A stretch of DNA of 60,348 nucleotides, from NCBI RefSeq assembly GCF_000971055.1, contig NZ_LARW01000112.1:1-60348 (forward strand), read 5' to 3'. The notes under the pieces are model-generated. The model searched no databases. It worked only from the letters and a program-made list of their open reading frames with translations, and was not told where the DNA came from. The DNA is from Sphingomonas sp. SRS2 (GTDB taxonomy: Bacteria > Pseudomonadota > Alphaproteobacteria > Sphingomonadales > Sphingomonadaceae). Every line of letters begins with the position of its first letter. The stretch's first letter is position 1. This document shows, piece by piece, positions 31,585 through 41,567 of this stretch. The position numbers and the translations under genes are program-made.

Positions 31585-32178
31585 GTGACCGAAAGCCATG
31601 GCCGCGAGGCGCAGGACGATGCCCCGCCATCGACATCGAAACAGGGCGCGGTGATCGACGCCGCGACCGACAGCATGGGCGACTCGACTGGTTCGTCGCT
31701 GATCGGTCGCAGCGTCACGATCAATCGGCCGCGTGCGGAACTCTTCGCCTACTGGCGCGACTTCGCCAATCTCGCCAGCTTTATGGACAATATCGTGCGG
31801 ATCGACGTGATCGACCGCCAGCGGTCGCATTGGGTGGTCAAGGCTCCGGCAGGCAAGACCGTCGAGTGGGACGCTCTTATCACCGAGGAGCGCGAGGGCG
31901 AGATGATCGCTTGGACGTCGGCCGAGGATGCCGATGTGCCGAATAGCGGACGGATCGAGTTTCGCGACGCGCAGGCCGACCGTGGCACGATCGTCACCGC
32001 GACGATCGTCTACGACCCGCCGGCGGGCGTCGTCGGCAAACTGATCGCAAAGATATTCCAGCGCGAACCCGCGATCCAGGCGCGCCGCGATCTGCGTCGC
32101 TTCAAGCAGCTCATGGAAACCGGCGAGATCGCCACGAGCGCGTGGACACGCGCACAGCTCGAAGAAGAGAAGGACTGA
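31585..32178 (+). CDS. SRPBCC-family (polyketide cyclase/dehydrase-like) protein
   Basis: The protein has 197 aa. GTG start at 31585 with CGGAGGA upstream; the frame is open earlier without support. The SRPBCC fold runs from [20 protein letters not shown] through [20 protein letters not shown], a helix-grip domain that binds hydrophobic ligands. The roughly 45-residue N-terminus is polar and disordered. It is the first gene of a run with an alcohol dehydrogenase and an SDR, a set often seen together in alphaproteobacteria and linked to stress or membrane adaptation. Confidence 0.75.
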   Translation: MTESHGREAQDDAPPSTSKQGAVIDAATDSMGDSTGSSLIGRSVTINRPRAELFAYWRDFANLASFMDNIVRIDVIDRQRSHWVVKAPAGKTVEWDALITEEREGEMIAWTSAEDADVPNSGRIEFRDAQADRGTIVTATIVYDPPAGVVGKLIAKIFQREPAIQARRDLRRFKQLMETGEIATSAWTRAQLEEEKD

Positions 32179-32182
32179 TCGG

Positions 32183-33379
32183 ATGCGCGCACTTACCTGG
32201 CACGGCAAGCACGACGTCCGCGTCGATACGGTCGACGATCCCGAAATCCTCAATCCGCGCGACGCGATCCTAAAGATCACCTCGACCGCGATCTGCGGAT
32301 CGGACCTTCACCTCTACGACCATTATATTCCGACGATGCAGAAGGGCGACATCCTCGGCCATGAGTTCATGGGCGAAGTCGTTGAGGTCGGCTCAGCTTC
32401 TACGTTGAAGAAGGGCCAACGTGTCGTTGTTCCGTTCACCATCTCGTGCGGCAGCTGCTATCATTGCGGCAAGCATCAATATTCGGCCTGCGACAACGGT
32501 AACCCCGCCGACAATCAGGACATCGGACAGGAGCTTTACGGCCAGCCCATGTCGGGACTGTTCGGTTACAGCCATTTGACCGGCGGCTATGCCGGCGGCC
32601 AAGCCGAATACGTCCGCGTTCCTTTCTCCGATGTCGGCCCGATCGTCATTCCGGACGGCATCGATGACGACAAGGTTCTGTTCCTGTCGGACATCCTGCC
32701 CACCGGCTGGATGGCGGCCGAGAATGCCGATATCGAGCCCGGCGACACCGTCGCGGTCTGGGGTTGCGGCCCGGTCGGGCTGTTTGCGGTGCAATCGGCG
32801 TTCCTGATGGGCGCCGAACGGGTGATCGCGATCGATCACTTCCCCCACCGGCTGGAGCTGGCGAAGCGCTTCGGTGCCGAGACGCTCAACTTCGAGGAGA
32901 GCAAGACATACGAGGCGCTGATGGAGATGACTGGCGGGATCGGCCCGGATGCGGTGATCGACGCGGTCGGCCTGGAAGCGCACGGCTTTTTCGTCGACAA
33001 CGTGATTGACCAGATCAAGGCATCGACCTTTCTAGGCACCGACCGCATCCATTCGATCCGGCAGGCGATCGTCGCCTGTCGCAAAGGCGGCCGCGTATCG
33101 ATGCCCGCCGTCTATGGCGGTATCGTCGACAAATTTCCGCTCGGTGCCTTCATGGAGAAGGGGCTGACCCTCAAGACCGGCCAGACCCACGTCCAGCACT
33201 ATCTGCCCGGCCTGCTGAACGCGATCATGGAAGGCAAGATCGATACGACCTTCCTGATCAGCCACCGCATGCCCCTGGAGGATGCGGCCGAAGGCTATCG
33301 GATGTTCCACGACCAGCAGAACGAGGTGACCAAGATCGTGCTGAAGCCGGGCATGGCCGCCGCGACAGTGGCCGCCTGA
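32183..33379 (+). CDS. Zinc-dependent alcohol dehydrogenase
   Basis: This 398-aa medium-chain dehydrogenase has catalytic-zinc residues in [12 protein letters not shown] and [14 protein letters not shown]. The structural-zinc-type region is [18 protein letters not shown], and the NAD(P) fold is [20 protein letters not shown]. The insert with [20 protein letters not shown] is typical of the formaldehyde-dehydrogenase-like branch. Substrate unknown. It starts 4 bp after the SRPBCC stop. Confidence 0.88.
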   Translation: MRALTWHGKHDVRVDTVDDPEILNPRDAILKITSTAICGSDLHLYDHYIPTMQKGDILGHEFMGEVVEVGSASTLKKGQRVVVPFTISCGSCYHCGKHQYSACDNGNPADNQDIGQELYGQPMSGLFGYSHLTGGYAGGQAEYVRVPFSDVGPIVIPDGIDDDKVLFLSDILPTGWMAAENADIEPGDTVAVWGCGPVGLFAVQSAFLMGAERVIAIDHFPHRLELAKRFGAETLNFEESKTYEALMEMTGGIGPDAVIDAVGLEAHGFFVDNVIDQIKASTFLGTDRIHSIRQAIVACRKGGRVSMPAVYGGIVDKFPLGAFMEKGLTLKTGQTHVQHYLPGLLNAIMEGKIDTTFLISHRMPLEDAAEGYRMFHDQQNEVTKIVLKPGMAAATVAA

Positions 33380-33406
33380 TCACAGCGACACGTGAGGAGA
33401 GACGAC

Positions 33407-34186
33407 ATGGCAGACAAATTCGCGATCGTGACCGGCGCGTCGACCGGCATCGGCTTCGAGCTGGCGAGCATCGCTGCCGAACAGGGCTATGACCTACTGG
33501 TCGTCGCCGACGAACCGTTGATCGACGCCGCCGCGGCCGACTTCCGTCGCCACGGTGTCGAGGTCACTTCGGTAGAGGCCGACCTGTCCAGCATAGAGGG
33601 CGTCGATCAGCTGCTTCAGGCGGCGAATGGGCGGCCGATCGATATATTATGCGCCAATGCGGGCCGCGGTCTGGGCCGAGCTTTCCTCGATCAATCGGTC
33701 GCCGACTGGCGGCGGGTGATCGACACCAATGTCACCGGGACAGTCTATCTGCTCCAGCAGGTGCTGAGGCAGATGGTCGCGCGCGACACGGGCCGCATCC
33801 TCGTGACCGGCTCGATCGCCGGCTATATGCCTGGCGCGTTCAACGCCGTATACAACGGCACTAAGGCGTTCATCGACAATTTCACCGACGCGATCCGTAA
33901 TGAGATCAAGGACAATCAGGGCGTGACGATCACCACCCTGATGCCCGGCCCCACCGAGACCGAATTTTTCGACCGCGCAGACCTGCTCGATACCAAGGTG
34001 GGTCAGCAGGACAAGGACGATGCGGGCAAGGTCGCGCGCGACGGCTGGGAAGCGATGTTCAAGGGTGATGCGCACATCGTGTCGGGCTGGAAGAACAAGG
34101 CCCAGAAAACGCTGGCCAATGTCACCCCGGCGTCGACGCTGGCCGAAATGCACCGCAACATGGCCGAACCCGGTTCGGCCGACTGA
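33407..34186 (+). CDS. SDR-family NAD(P)-dependent oxidoreductase
   Basis: The protein has 259 aa from the ATG at 33407 (GAGGAGA upstream). The cofactor motif is AIVTGASTGIGFELASIAA, then LCANAGRG, and the catalytic residues lie in GSIAGYMPGAFNAVYNGTKA. The C-terminus is helical (EMHRNMAEPG). It belongs to the SRPBCC-ADH-SDR run and may reduce a ketone or aldehyde in the same route. Confidence 0.87.
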   Translation: MADKFAIVTGASTGIGFELASIAAEQGYDLLVVADEPLIDAAAADFRRHGVEVTSVEADLSSIEGVDQLLQAANGRPIDILCANAGRGLGRAFLDQSVADWRRVIDTNVTGTVYLLQQVLRQMVARDTGRILVTGSIAGYMPGAFNAVYNGTKAFIDNFTDAIRNEIKDNQGVTITTLMPGPTETEFFDRADLLDTKVGQQDKDDAGKVARDGWEAMFKGDAHIVSGWKNKAQKTLANVTPASTLAEMHRNMAEPGSAD

Positions 34187-34241
34187 CCATTGGAGCTCCG
34201 TTGCGCCTGCGGCGTTCCCTGCGAACGAAGGGAGCTATGAG

Positions 34242-34625
34242 ATGGAAAAGCAAGTCATTGGCCGCGCCATCGGTATCGCGAGTTTGACGTTCGGCATTAC
34301 CGATATCCTGCTGGGCCGGAGGTTTGGACGGGGTATAGGCGCGGGCGCGGATATGGGCGGGCGGCTGTTCCAGATCGTCGGCGCGCGCGAGGTCGTCACG
34401 GGGATTGCTGGTCTGGTCGCACCCGGTAGCGCCGCTCCGGTGCAATGGCGCCTTGCCGGTGACGTGTTCGACCTGGCGGCGCTTGGCTATATCGCCGCTC
34501 CCGCCAATCCGAAGCGCAAGATGGCGCTGCTGGCGCTGGGCATCGTCGCCGCGGTTGCCGTCGTCGATCTCATTGGTGCGCGGGCGCTCGATGGCCGGGG
34601 CGCGCGCCGTTCGACAAAGGAATGA
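34242..34625 (+). CDS. Small membrane protein of the SRPBCC-SDR cluster
   Basis: The protein has 127 aa from the ATG at 34242 (AAGGGAG upstream). Three to four hydrophobic segments are seen (IGRAIGIASLTFGITDILLG, REVVTGIAGLVAP, FDLAALGYIAAP, MALLALGIVAAVAVVDLIGA). Related small membrane proteins are often encoded beside, or fused to, SRPBCC proteins. Function unknown; it ends 55 bp before the ECF sigma gene. Confidence 0.6.
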   Translation: MEKQVIGRAIGIASLTFGITDILLGRRFGRGIGAGADMGGRLFQIVGAREVVTGIAGLVAPGSAAPVQWRLAGDVFDLAALGYIAAPANPKRKMALLALGIVAAVAVVDLIGARALDGRGARRSTKE

Positions 34626-34680
34626 CAGAATAATCGGTTCCGGCATGGAATAAGGCGGGCATCGGCGCGTACGTGTCTGC

Positions 34681-35211
34681 ATGGACCGCTGGACCACCGT
34701 CGATATCCACGAGCAATTACCGCGCCTGCGTGGCTATGCGCGCGCGCTGACACGCGACACGGGAGCAGCGGACGACCTCGTCCAGGAAGCGTTGCTGCGC
34801 GCCTATGAGCGCGCCGCCACCTACCGCCCCGGCAACTCGCTGCGATCGTGGCTGCTGTCGATCGTCCACAACCTTTTCATCGATCATAAACGACGCGAGG
34901 CGAGCGAGCAGAAGCGCAACGCGCGGCTGATCGAAGCCAGCGAAGGCATGGTCGAGCACGGCCAACAAGAACAGGCCGTCTATCTCGCCGAAATCGCGAC
35001 GCGCTTCGCCGCGCTGCCTGAGGAGCACCGCGCCGTGCTGAGCCTGATCGGCGTGCAGGGGCTAAGCTATCAGGAGGCCGCGACGACGCTGGGTGTGCCG
35101 GTCGGCACCGTCATGTCGCGGCTGCACCGGGCGCGCGCCGCTCTGCGCGAGCCCGAAGCGATCAACGACGTGGGGCGGTTACACATCATCGGAGGCACGG
35201 ATGCGTCCTGA
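34681..35211 (+). CDS. ECF RNA polymerase sigma factor
   Basis: The protein has 176 aa. Region 2 is DDLVQEALLRAYERAATYRP with SLRSWLLSIVHNLFIDHKRR; region 4 is LSYQEAATTLGVPVGTVMSR, the -35-recognition helix. There is no NepR/PhyR pair next to it, so it is an ECF factor paired with a membrane anti-sigma rather than a canonical EcfG locus. It overlaps the anti-sigma start by 11 bp, giving tight co-expression. Confidence 0.88.
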   Translation: MDRWTTVDIHEQLPRLRGYARALTRDTGAADDLVQEALLRAYERAATYRPGNSLRSWLLSIVHNLFIDHKRREASEQKRNARLIEASEGMVEHGQQEQAVYLAEIATRFAALPEEHRAVLSLIGVQGLSYQEAATTLGVPVGTVMSRLHRARAALREPEAINDVGRLHIIGGTDAS

Positions 35212-35956
35212 AACCATCACCGAGGCCGAGATCCATGCCTATCTCGATGGCGAACTTGAACTAAGCCGGCGCTATGCGGTCGAGAACCATCTGGCCGGAC
35301 ATCCCGCCGACGCGGCGCGGTTCATGGCCGATCTGAGGCTGCGGACATCGCTGCGCATGATCGCCAACGAAGCCGGGGAGCCCCCGCACTCTATGGTCGA
35401 GGCTGCCGCAAGGTTGGGCACGCGCCTCAACGAGCGGCCGGCCTGGGGCTTCCGGATGTTCCGCAGCGGCCCGGTGATGCGGAGCCTCGCGGCGGCGGCG
35501 ATGCTGGTGCTGATCCTGATCCCGGCGCGGAACGTACTGGCGAGCCCCCCCGATTTCATCGGCGATGCGGTCGATGCCTATCGCACTGGATTGCTGCGCG
35601 CGCGGATGGCGTCCCAGATCGAGAGTCCCCATTTCGATGCCCGGGAGGTTCAGCGCACCACCCACATCCGCCTGCCCCGCCTGCCGGCGCGCTGGGTCGT
35701 CACCGATGCGCAGATCTTCCCTTCGGAAAAGGGGCCGGCGCTGCAGCTGATGGTCAGCACGCCGACCGACGAGAAGATGTCGATCTTTGCGGTGCGTGCG
35801 TCGACCGATTCACCCGAGGAGCCGACGACTGTGCGGCATGAGGGCACATCGGTGGCCTATTGGCGGGAGGGCGATATGTCCTACGCGCTGACCGGTGACG
35901 AGGCGCCCGAGGCGGTCGATTCGGTCGCCGACGATATCGCAGCCGATCAGAGTTGA
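35201..35956 (+). CDS. Membrane anti-sigma factor
   Basis: The protein has 251 aa. The N-terminal cytoplasmic domain (EAEIHAYLDGELELSRRYAV, LAGHPADAARFMADL) is an anti-sigma domain lacking the HxxxCxxC zinc motif. A single membrane segment (LAAAAMLVLILIPARNVLA, about 95-113) leads to a periplasmic sensor domain of about 135 residues ending in acidic sequence. Release of the ECF factor presumably follows a periplasmic or envelope signal, by analogy with RsiW-type proteins. Confidence 0.75.
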   Translation: MRPETITEAEIHAYLDGELELSRRYAVENHLAGHPADAARFMADLRLRTSLRMIANEAGEPPHSMVEAAARLGTRLNERPAWGFRMFRSGPVMRSLAAAAMLVLILIPARNVLASPPDFIGDAVDAYRTGLLRARMASQIESPHFDAREVQRTTHIRLPRLPARWVVTDAQIFPSEKGPALQLMVSTPTDEKMSIFAVRASTDSPEEPTTVRHEGTSVAYWREGDMSYALTGDEAPEAVDSVADDIAADQS

Positions 35957-35981
35957 TTTTCATGGATATCAGCGAACGAGC

Positions 35982-37073
35982 ATGACCACCCAATTATCGC
36001 CGGGTGACGCCGCCCCCTGGTTCCGCGCGCCGACGCTGGACGGATCACAGGCATTCTCCTTCGATTCGGTCGCCGGCCGCTACGTCGTGCTGCTGTTCGT
36101 AGGCAGCGCCGGTTCGGACGAAGGCCAGGCCGCCCTGCGCACGCTCGCGGCGAACCGCGCCCTGTTCGACGATCGGCATGTAACGTTTTTCGGGGTGACA
36201 TGCGATCCGGCGGATGCCGCCGAAGGCCGTATCGAGAAGATGCTGCCGGGCGTCCGCTGGTTTCTCGATTACGACCGCCGGGTGTCGCGGAGCTATGGCG
36301 CGATGGACGGCGGCGGAACGGCGCATCCCCATTGGCTGCTGCTCGATCGCGCCTTGCGTGTGGCCGACCGCACCGATGTGGCGAACGGCGCGCGCCTCCT
36401 CGCCAATCTCTCCAGCCTGGTCACGCAGCCGCGCGACGAGGGATTCGCACCGGTGCTGGTCGTCCCGCGCGTCTTCGGCGGCGACCTATGCCGGCGGCTG
36501 ATCGATCTGTACGACACCCATGGAGGCACGCTCTCTGGCTTCATGCGCGAAGTCGACGGCAAGACCGTGGGGATCGTCGACAAATCGTTCAAGCGCCGTT
36601 CCGACTATACGCTGGAAGAAACGTCGGAGCTACGCACGGAGGTCAATCGGCAACTCGCTCGAACGCTGCTCCCGCAGATCCAACGCGCCTTTCAGTTCCG
36701 CGCAACCCGCATCGAACGCTATATCGTCGCCTGCTACGACGGCGAGGGCGATGGCGGTTATTTTCGGGCGCATCGCGACAATACCACGGCCGGCACCGCG
36801 CACCGACGGTTCGCCTGCACGATCAACCTGAATGCCGGCGACTATGACGGCGGCGACTTGATTTTTCCCGAATATGGCGACCGGCGCTACCGCGCACCGA
36901 CTGGCGGTGCGGTCGTCTTCTCCTGCTCGCTGCTGCATGAGGCGATGCCGGTCACGCGCGGCAGACGCTACGCCTATCTGCCCTTTCTCTACGACGACGC
37001 GGCGGCGCAGGTGCGCGAGGCGAACGCGAAGAGCGGCAGGGTGTCGAGCGAGCTGGCGAGCTACCGCGCCTGA
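35982..37073 (+). CDS. Redoxin-like domain fused to 2OG-Fe(II) (prolyl-4-hydroxylase-like) oxygenase
   Basis: The protein has 363 aa. Residues 1-150 have the AhpC/TSA redoxin fold (SPGDAAPWFRAPTLDG, GRYVVLLFVGSAGSDEG), but no cysteine occurs where the peroxidatic Cys should be. Residues 155-335 form a P4H-type double-stranded beta helix with iron ligands H264 and D266 (FRAHRDN) and H319 (LLHEAMP), and 2OG-binding Arg in RGRRYAY. The gene follows the ECF/anti-sigma pair by 25 bp and may belong to its regulon. Target protein unknown. Confidence 0.8.
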   Translation: MTTQLSPGDAAPWFRAPTLDGSQAFSFDSVAGRYVVLLFVGSAGSDEGQAALRTLAANRALFDDRHVTFFGVTCDPADAAEGRIEKMLPGVRWFLDYDRRVSRSYGAMDGGGTAHPHWLLLDRALRVADRTDVANGARLLANLSSLVTQPRDEGFAPVLVVPRVFGGDLCRRLIDLYDTHGGTLSGFMREVDGKTVGIVDKSFKRRSDYTLEETSELRTEVNRQLARTLLPQIQRAFQFRATRIERYIVACYDGEGDGGYFRAHRDNTTAGTAHRRFACTINLNAGDYDGGDLIFPEYGDRRYRAPTGGAVVFSCSLLHEAMPVTRGRRYAYLPFLYDDAAAQVREANAKSGRVSSELASYRA

Positions 37074-37075
37074 GC

Positions 37076-37699
37076 CTAGCGAACGGGGCAGACCGCTCCG
37101 CTATCGGCCCATGCCTTGAACAAGGCGCCGAACTGCGCCTGGGTGCCCGGCGCGGGGGTCCGCTTGCCGCCCGGGTTCCAGCCCCATCCGACCAGCTCGT
37201 CCTCTGCCATGTGATGGATCATCTCGGGCATCGACTTGCCGCCGTTCCTGCTCTTGTCCTTGAGCTGGGCGCAAATCTGGCCAAGCGTCTTGCCCTGCCA
37301 CGCCATCTCGGCGGGCGCGAGCTGCCATTTCGGGTTACCGGGCACACCGGCCACGTCGTAATTCCGATCGTGATGACAGGTCTGGCAGCGCAGTCCGGCC
37401 GCCCCCATGCCGGTGTCGGCGCGGACCACCAGCGGCATGTGTGGCCGCATCGCGTCGGTCTGGGTCGGTCGGTCGGTGCGCGGATGGCAGTTGAGGCAGC
37501 GCGGATGCTGCAACACCTTGCCCACCTCCTCGAACAGCGCGACCGACCGTGCCTTGCGATCCTTGATCCCCGCGAAGTCCGTCACGGGCTTCAGGCTCGT
37601 CGCCATCGGCGGGACCGAAACATCCTTGTCGGCGGCGATCGCCGCGCCGGTGACGGCGAGCAGCAGGATCCCGGCCGCGGCGATGATCCGCGCGCTCAT
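37076..37699 (-). CDS. Periplasmic diheme cytochrome c of the Ior operon
   Basis: The protein has 207 aa with a signal peptide (IIAAAGILLLAVTGAAIAA). Two CxxCH heme sites are seen: HPRCLNCHPR near residue 70 and RCQTCHHDRN near residue 107. The C-terminal region (EMIHHMAEDELVGWGWNPGG) supplies possible axial ligands. It overlaps the stop of the large molybdenum subunit by ATGA and likely accepts electrons from the hydroxylase. Confidence 0.8.
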   Translation of the reverse strand: MSARIIAAAGILLLAVTGAAIAADKDVSVPPMATSLKPVTDFAGIKDRKARSVALFEEVGKVLQHPRCLNCHPRTDRPTQTDAMRPHMPLVVRADTGMGAAGLRCQTCHHDRNYDVAGVPGNPKWQLAPAEMAWQGKTLGQICAQLKDKSRNGGKSMPEMIHHMAEDELVGWGWNPGGKRTPAPGTQAQFGALFKAWADSGAVCPVR

Positions 37700-39867
37700 G
37701 CGACCCGCACCATCGGCAGGCGGCTCGGCCGGCTATGGCCCAGCGCCGCCAGCGCGTTGGCGACCGCGGGCGCGAGCGGAGGGACGCCCGGCTCGCCGAT
37801 CCCTGTCGGCGCCGCATTCGACGGAACGATCACCACCTCGATCTCCGGCATCTCGTTGATCCTCAGCGAACGATAATCGTTGAAATTGGACACGGTCGGC
37901 AGCCCGGCCTTCAGCGGCACTTCCGCATAGAGCGAGTGGCCGAGCGCATAGCCGACGCCACCCTCGACCTGCGCCTTGATGATGTCGGGATTGACCGCGA
38001 CGCCGCAATCGACCGCGGCCCACACCTTGTGCACGCGGGGCTCGCCGTCCTCTCCCACCGATACTTCCGCGATCTGCGCTACGAAACTGTCGAAGCTTTT
38101 GACCACGGCGACGCCGCGCGCGCGGCCATTGCCGGGCTGGGGTCCCTTCCACTGTGCGAGCTCGGCCACCGCCTTGAGCACACCAGCCGCGCGAGGATGG
38201 TTGCCGATCATCGCAAGCCGGCCCGCAACGGGATCCTGCCCCGCCGCGACCAACAGCTGATCAACGAAGCATTCGATGGCATAGCCGGTATGCGTATGCC
38301 CGACCGAGCGCCAGAAAGAGGTGCTGACCGGCGATTTGGCGACATGCGCGTCGCAACGGAAGTCGGGGACGTCATAGAGCAGTTCTCTGGCGCCCTCGGT
38401 CATCGATCCGTCGACGCCGTCCTTGACCACGAACGGCTCGAAGGGTGAGCCGATCATGAAGCTCTGTCCGACCGCCGTACTGGCCCAGGCGGTGATGCGG
38501 CCTTTGTCGACCTTGCCGCGAAAGCGGTGAACGAACAGCGGCCTGTAATAGCCACCATGGAGATCGTCCTCGCGGGTCCACACCAGCTTGACCGGCGTGC
38601 CGACCGGCATCGCCTTGGCAACCTCGGCCAGTTCGACCGCGAGCTGGGCGTCGGTCTGCGCGCGGCGGCCGAAGCTGCCGCCGGCATAGAGGGTTTCGAT
38701 CTCGACCTTATCGACCGGGATACCGAAAACCTTGGCGATTCCGCCCTGATCCAGGGTCTGAGCCTGCGAACCGAAGCGAGCCCGCGCGGTGGTGCCGTCC
38801 CAGATCATGAAACCATCGAGCGGCTCCATCGGTGCATGGGCGAGATAGGGGAAGACATAGTCGACCTCGACCAGCTGGCCCGTGGCGGCGGCCAGAGCGG
38901 CGTCGACATCGCCATGCGCCTTGTGGACCTTTCCGGTGGTACGGCTCTGGGCGAGATATTCGGCGACGATCGTGTCGGTGTCGCGCATCTCGGCCTTGCT
39001 GTCGTCCCACTGGATCGTCAGCGCCTTGCGGCCCTTCAGCGCGGGCCACATTCCCTTCGCATAGACCGCGACGCCGTTGCTGATCGGTTTGACGGCGACG
39101 ACGCCCCTGATCTTGAGCGCCGCGCTCGCGTCGAAGCTGGCGAGCTTGCCACCGAAGCGCGGGCTGCGCGCGACGACCACCGTCAGCATGTCGGGCTCGG
39201 CGATGTCGATCGTGAAGATGGCGCGGCCGGTCGATTTGGCGGCGCTGTCCACCTTCGGAACCCCGGCCGTCTTGCCGATCAGGGTGAAAGCCGATGGATC
39301 CTTAAGTATGACAGTCCGGGGCATCGGCAACTTGGCCGCCGCTGTCGCGAACTCGCCGAAGCGTGCGGATCGGCCACTGGCGGCATGGCTGATCACGCCT
39401 TTCGTGACGCTGATCGCGGCGGGCTCGACCTTCCATGCGGTCGCTGCTGCCTGGACGAGCATCGCGCGCGCCATCGCCCCCGCGCGGCGAAGCTGGTCAT
39501 AGCTGTTGGCGATGGCCGATGATCCACCCGTCAGCTGTGCTCCCAGCTGGAGATTGGCGTAGAGCGTGGCATTGGCCGGCGCGGCGACGACCCGGACCGT
39601 GGACCAGTCGGCGTCGAGCTCCTCGGCCGCGATCGTCGCCAGTCCCGTAAAGGGCCCCTGGCCGAATTCGATATGCTTGCTGAGGATCGTCACGCTGTCG
39701 TCCGCGCCGATCCGGACGAAAGCGTTGGGATGGATCGGCGGCGGCCCCTTGGCCGGCTGCGCCGCCCGCGCGCCGCCGATCGGCAGGCACAAGCCGATGG
39801 TCAGCGCGCCAGCGGCCTTGAGCGTGTCGCGGCGGGAAAGGCGGGTGTCGTGGGCGCCCATCATCAA
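37696..39867 (-). CDS. iorB: Molybdopterin-binding large subunit (isoquinoline 1-oxidoreductase/aldehyde oxidase type)
   Basis: The protein has 723 aa. A Tat signal ([20 protein letters not shown]) directs folded export. The sequence follows Ior[48 protein letters not shown] for cofactor binding, and catalytic glutamate in [17 protein letters not shown]. These enzymes hydroxylate N-heterocycles or oxidise aldehydes using MCD-molybdenum. The substrate cannot be set from sequence; the symbol reflects family resemblance. Overlaps both neighbours by 4 bp. Confidence 0.85.
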   Translation of the reverse strand: MMMGAHDTRLSRRDTLKAAGALTIGLCLPIGGARAAQPAKGPPPIHPNAFVRIGADDSVTILSKHIEFGQGPFTGLATIAAEELDADWSTVRVVAAPANATLYANLQLGAQLTGGSSAIANSYDQLRRAGAMARAMLVQAAATAWKVEPAAISVTKGVISHAASGRSARFGEFATAAAKLPMPRTVILKDPSAFTLIGKTAGVPKVDSAAKSTGRAIFTIDIAEPDMLTVVVARSPRFGGKLASFDASAALKIRGVVAVKPISNGVAVYAKGMWPALKGRKALTIQWDDSKAEMRDTDTIVAEYLAQSRTTGKVHKAHGDVDAALAAATGQLVEVDYVFPYLAHAPMEPLDGFMIWDGTTARARFGSQAQTLDQGGIAKVFGIPVDKVEIETLYAGGSFGRRAQTDAQLAVELAEVAKAMPVGTPVKLVWTREDDLHGGYYRPLFVHRFRGKVDKGRITAWASTAVGQSFMIGSPFEPFVVKDGVDGSMTEGARELLYDVPDFRCDAHVAKSPVSTSFWRSVGHTHTGYAIECFVDQLLVAAGQDPVAGRLAMIGNHPRAAGVLKAVAELAQWKGPQPGNGRARGVAVVKSFDSFVAQIAEVSVGEDGEPRVHKVWAAVDCGVAVNPDIIKAQVEGGVGYALGHSLYAEVPLKAGLPTVSNFNDYRSLRINEMPEIEVVIVPSNAAPTGIGEPGVPPLAPAVANALAALGHSRPSRLPMVRVA

Positions 39868-40322
39868 ACCTCCAGCGCTTTGGCCGCGTCGTGGATCGCG
39901 GCGCGGATGCGGACATAGGTTGCGCAGCGGCAGATATTGCCGTTCATGGCGAGGTCGATGTCGCGATCGCTGGGCTTCGGATTTTCACGCAGCAGCGCCA
40001 CCGCGCTCATCACCTGCCCCGACTGGCAATAGCCGCATTGCGGTACGTCGCGCGCGACCCATGCAGCCTGTACCGCCTTCGCTTCAGGGCCTTCGACCGC
40101 TTCGATGGTTGTCACCTCGCCGCTGACCGCCGACACCGGAATCGAGCAGGACCGCATCGGCTGACCATCGACATGAACCGTGCAGGCGCCGCACATCGCC
40201 ACACCACAACCGAATTTCGTGCCGGTCAGGCCCAGGTCGTCGCGGATCACCCAGAGCAAAGGGGTATCGTCGTCGACATCGACGTTGCGCTCGGCGCCAT
40301 TGACTTTGAGTGTGAAGGCCAT
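39864..40322 (-). CDS. iorA: (2Fe-2S)-binding small subunit of the molybdenum hydroxylase
   Basis: The protein has 152 aa. The plant-type cluster motif is [17 protein letters not shown] with a downstream Cys (MRSCSIPV); the second cluster uses [10 protein letters not shown] and [10 protein letters not shown]. This is the standard electron-transfer subunit of the xanthine dehydrogenase superfamily. It starts the three-gene operon; a 9-bp inverted repeat lies 11 bp upstream of its ATG. Confidence 0.92.
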   Translation of the reverse strand: MAFTLKVNGAERNVDVDDDTPLLWVIRDDLGLTGTKFGCGVAMCGACTVHVDGQPMRSCSIPVSAVSGEVTTIEAVEGPEAKAVQAAWVARDVPQCGYCQSGQVMSAVALLRENPKPSDRDIDLAMNGNICRCATYVRIRAAIHDAAKALEV

Positions 40323-40332
40323 GGCGGGATCC

Positions 40333-40355
40333 CGATGTTACGATGAGTAACATCG
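40333..40355. promoter_or_regulatory. Strong operator-like inverted repeat at the ior operon
   Basis: CGATGTTAC (40333-40341) and GTAACATCG (40347-40355) are perfect inverted 9-mers separated by GATGA. The centre is about 22 bp upstream of the iorA start codon, so a bound protein would block initiation or early elongation. The shape suits TetR, MarR or similar dimers. No candidate regulator lies in the adjacent 10 kb. Confidence 0.6.
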
Positions 40356-40465
40356 ATAGCCGCCCCTGACAGCCTTGTCATCCATTTTGAGCTATATTCC
40401 TATGGCTATAGCGACGCCCGAGGCTGTGGATGGAACCGTCACGACCGGCTATCGTCTAGTCTCTG

Positions 40466-41458
40466 ATGAACCATTGGATCGAAGCTTCACCGCAGGGAAT
40501 CTATGTCCGGCCGGCGGATGCCTGGATCGATCCATCGATCCCGGTCGATCGCGCGCTGATAACCCATGGCCATGCCGATCATGCGCGCGGCGGACATGGC
40601 ATGAGCTGGGCCACCCCCGAGACGCTGGCGATCATGGCGCTGCGCTACGGCACGACCGAAGGCACGCCGGTAGGCTATGGCGAGACTATCCGGTTGGGGG
40701 GGGTCGATATCAGCTATGTGCCGGCGGGCCATGTGCTCGGGTCGGCACAGATATTGCTCGAACATGCCGGCGAGCGGGTGGTCGTTACTGGCGACTATAA
40801 GCGCCGCGACGATCCAACCTGCGCGCCGTTCGAACCCGTGCCCTGCGATATCTTCATCACCGAAGCGACCTTCGGCTTGCCCGTCTTCCGCCATCCCGAC
40901 ATCGGGCAGGAGATGGACCGGCTGCTTGGCGCGCTCCACGCCGCCCCCGACCGCTGTGTGCTCGTCGGCGCTTATGCGCTGGGCAAGGCGCAGCGGGTGA
41001 TCGCCGAACTGCGCGCGCATGGTCATGGCGATCCGATCTACATCCACGGCGCGATGGAACGGATGTGCGACCTCTATCGCGACTTCGGGGTCGACCTCGG
41101 CGAGCTCCATCCGGCGACCGCCGCCTCGGCCGACCAGCTGCGCGGCAAGATCGTGGTGTCCCCGCCCTCGGCGCTCAACGACCGCTGGTCGCGCCGGCTG
41201 CCCGACCCGATCACCGCGATGGCATCGGGCTGGATGCGGGTGCGCCAGCGCGCCCGGCAGAAGAATGTCGAACTGCCGCTGGTCATATCCGACCATGCCG
41301 ATTGGGACGAACTCACCGCGACGATCCGCGAGGTCGCGCCATCCGAGATCTGGGTGACTCATGGCCGCGAGGAAGCGCTGGTCCATTGGTGCGGCATGCA
41401 CCAGATGAAGGCGCGCGCGCTCGCCCTGGTCGGCTATGAAGACGAGGATGAGGGATGA
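40466..41458 (+). CDS. Ligase-associated DNA exonuclease (metallo-beta-lactamase fold)
   Basis: The protein has 330 aa. The MBL motif is ITHGHADHARGG, with VVVTGDYKRRDDPT and FITEATFGLP as further metal-site blocks, and a C-terminal IWVTHGREEALVHW. This family of SNM1/Artemis-like nucleases is encoded beside ATP-dependent DNA ligases in bacteria and processes DNA ends. The ligase gene follows 109 bp downstream on the same strand. Confidence 0.85.
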   Translation: MNHWIEASPQGIYVRPADAWIDPSIPVDRALITHGHADHARGGHGMSWATPETLAIMALRYGTTEGTPVGYGETIRLGGVDISYVPAGHVLGSAQILLEHAGERVVVTGDYKRRDDPTCAPFEPVPCDIFITEATFGLPVFRHPDIGQEMDRLLGALHAAPDRCVLVGAYALGKAQRVIAELRAHGHGDPIYIHGAMERMCDLYRDFGVDLGELHPATAASADQLRGKIVVSPPSALNDRWSRRLPDPITAMASGWMRVRQRARQKNVELPLVISDHADWDELTATIREVAPSEIWVTHGREEALVHWCGMHQMKARALALVGYEDEDEG

Positions 41459-41567
41459 CGGCTACATGTCCTTGCCAACCAGACCGTTATCCCGGACGTG
41501 ATCCGGAACCCCGGATGACGACTGGCGGTGGGATAGCTGCGCTCGAGAGCGACGGAATCCTCTGCTG

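Noticed and set aside
34681-35956. ECF pair as the general stress EcfG/NepR locus
   Set aside because: The partner has a membrane segment and a periplasmic domain, unlike small soluble NepR, and there is no PhyR or histidine kinase gene adjacent.
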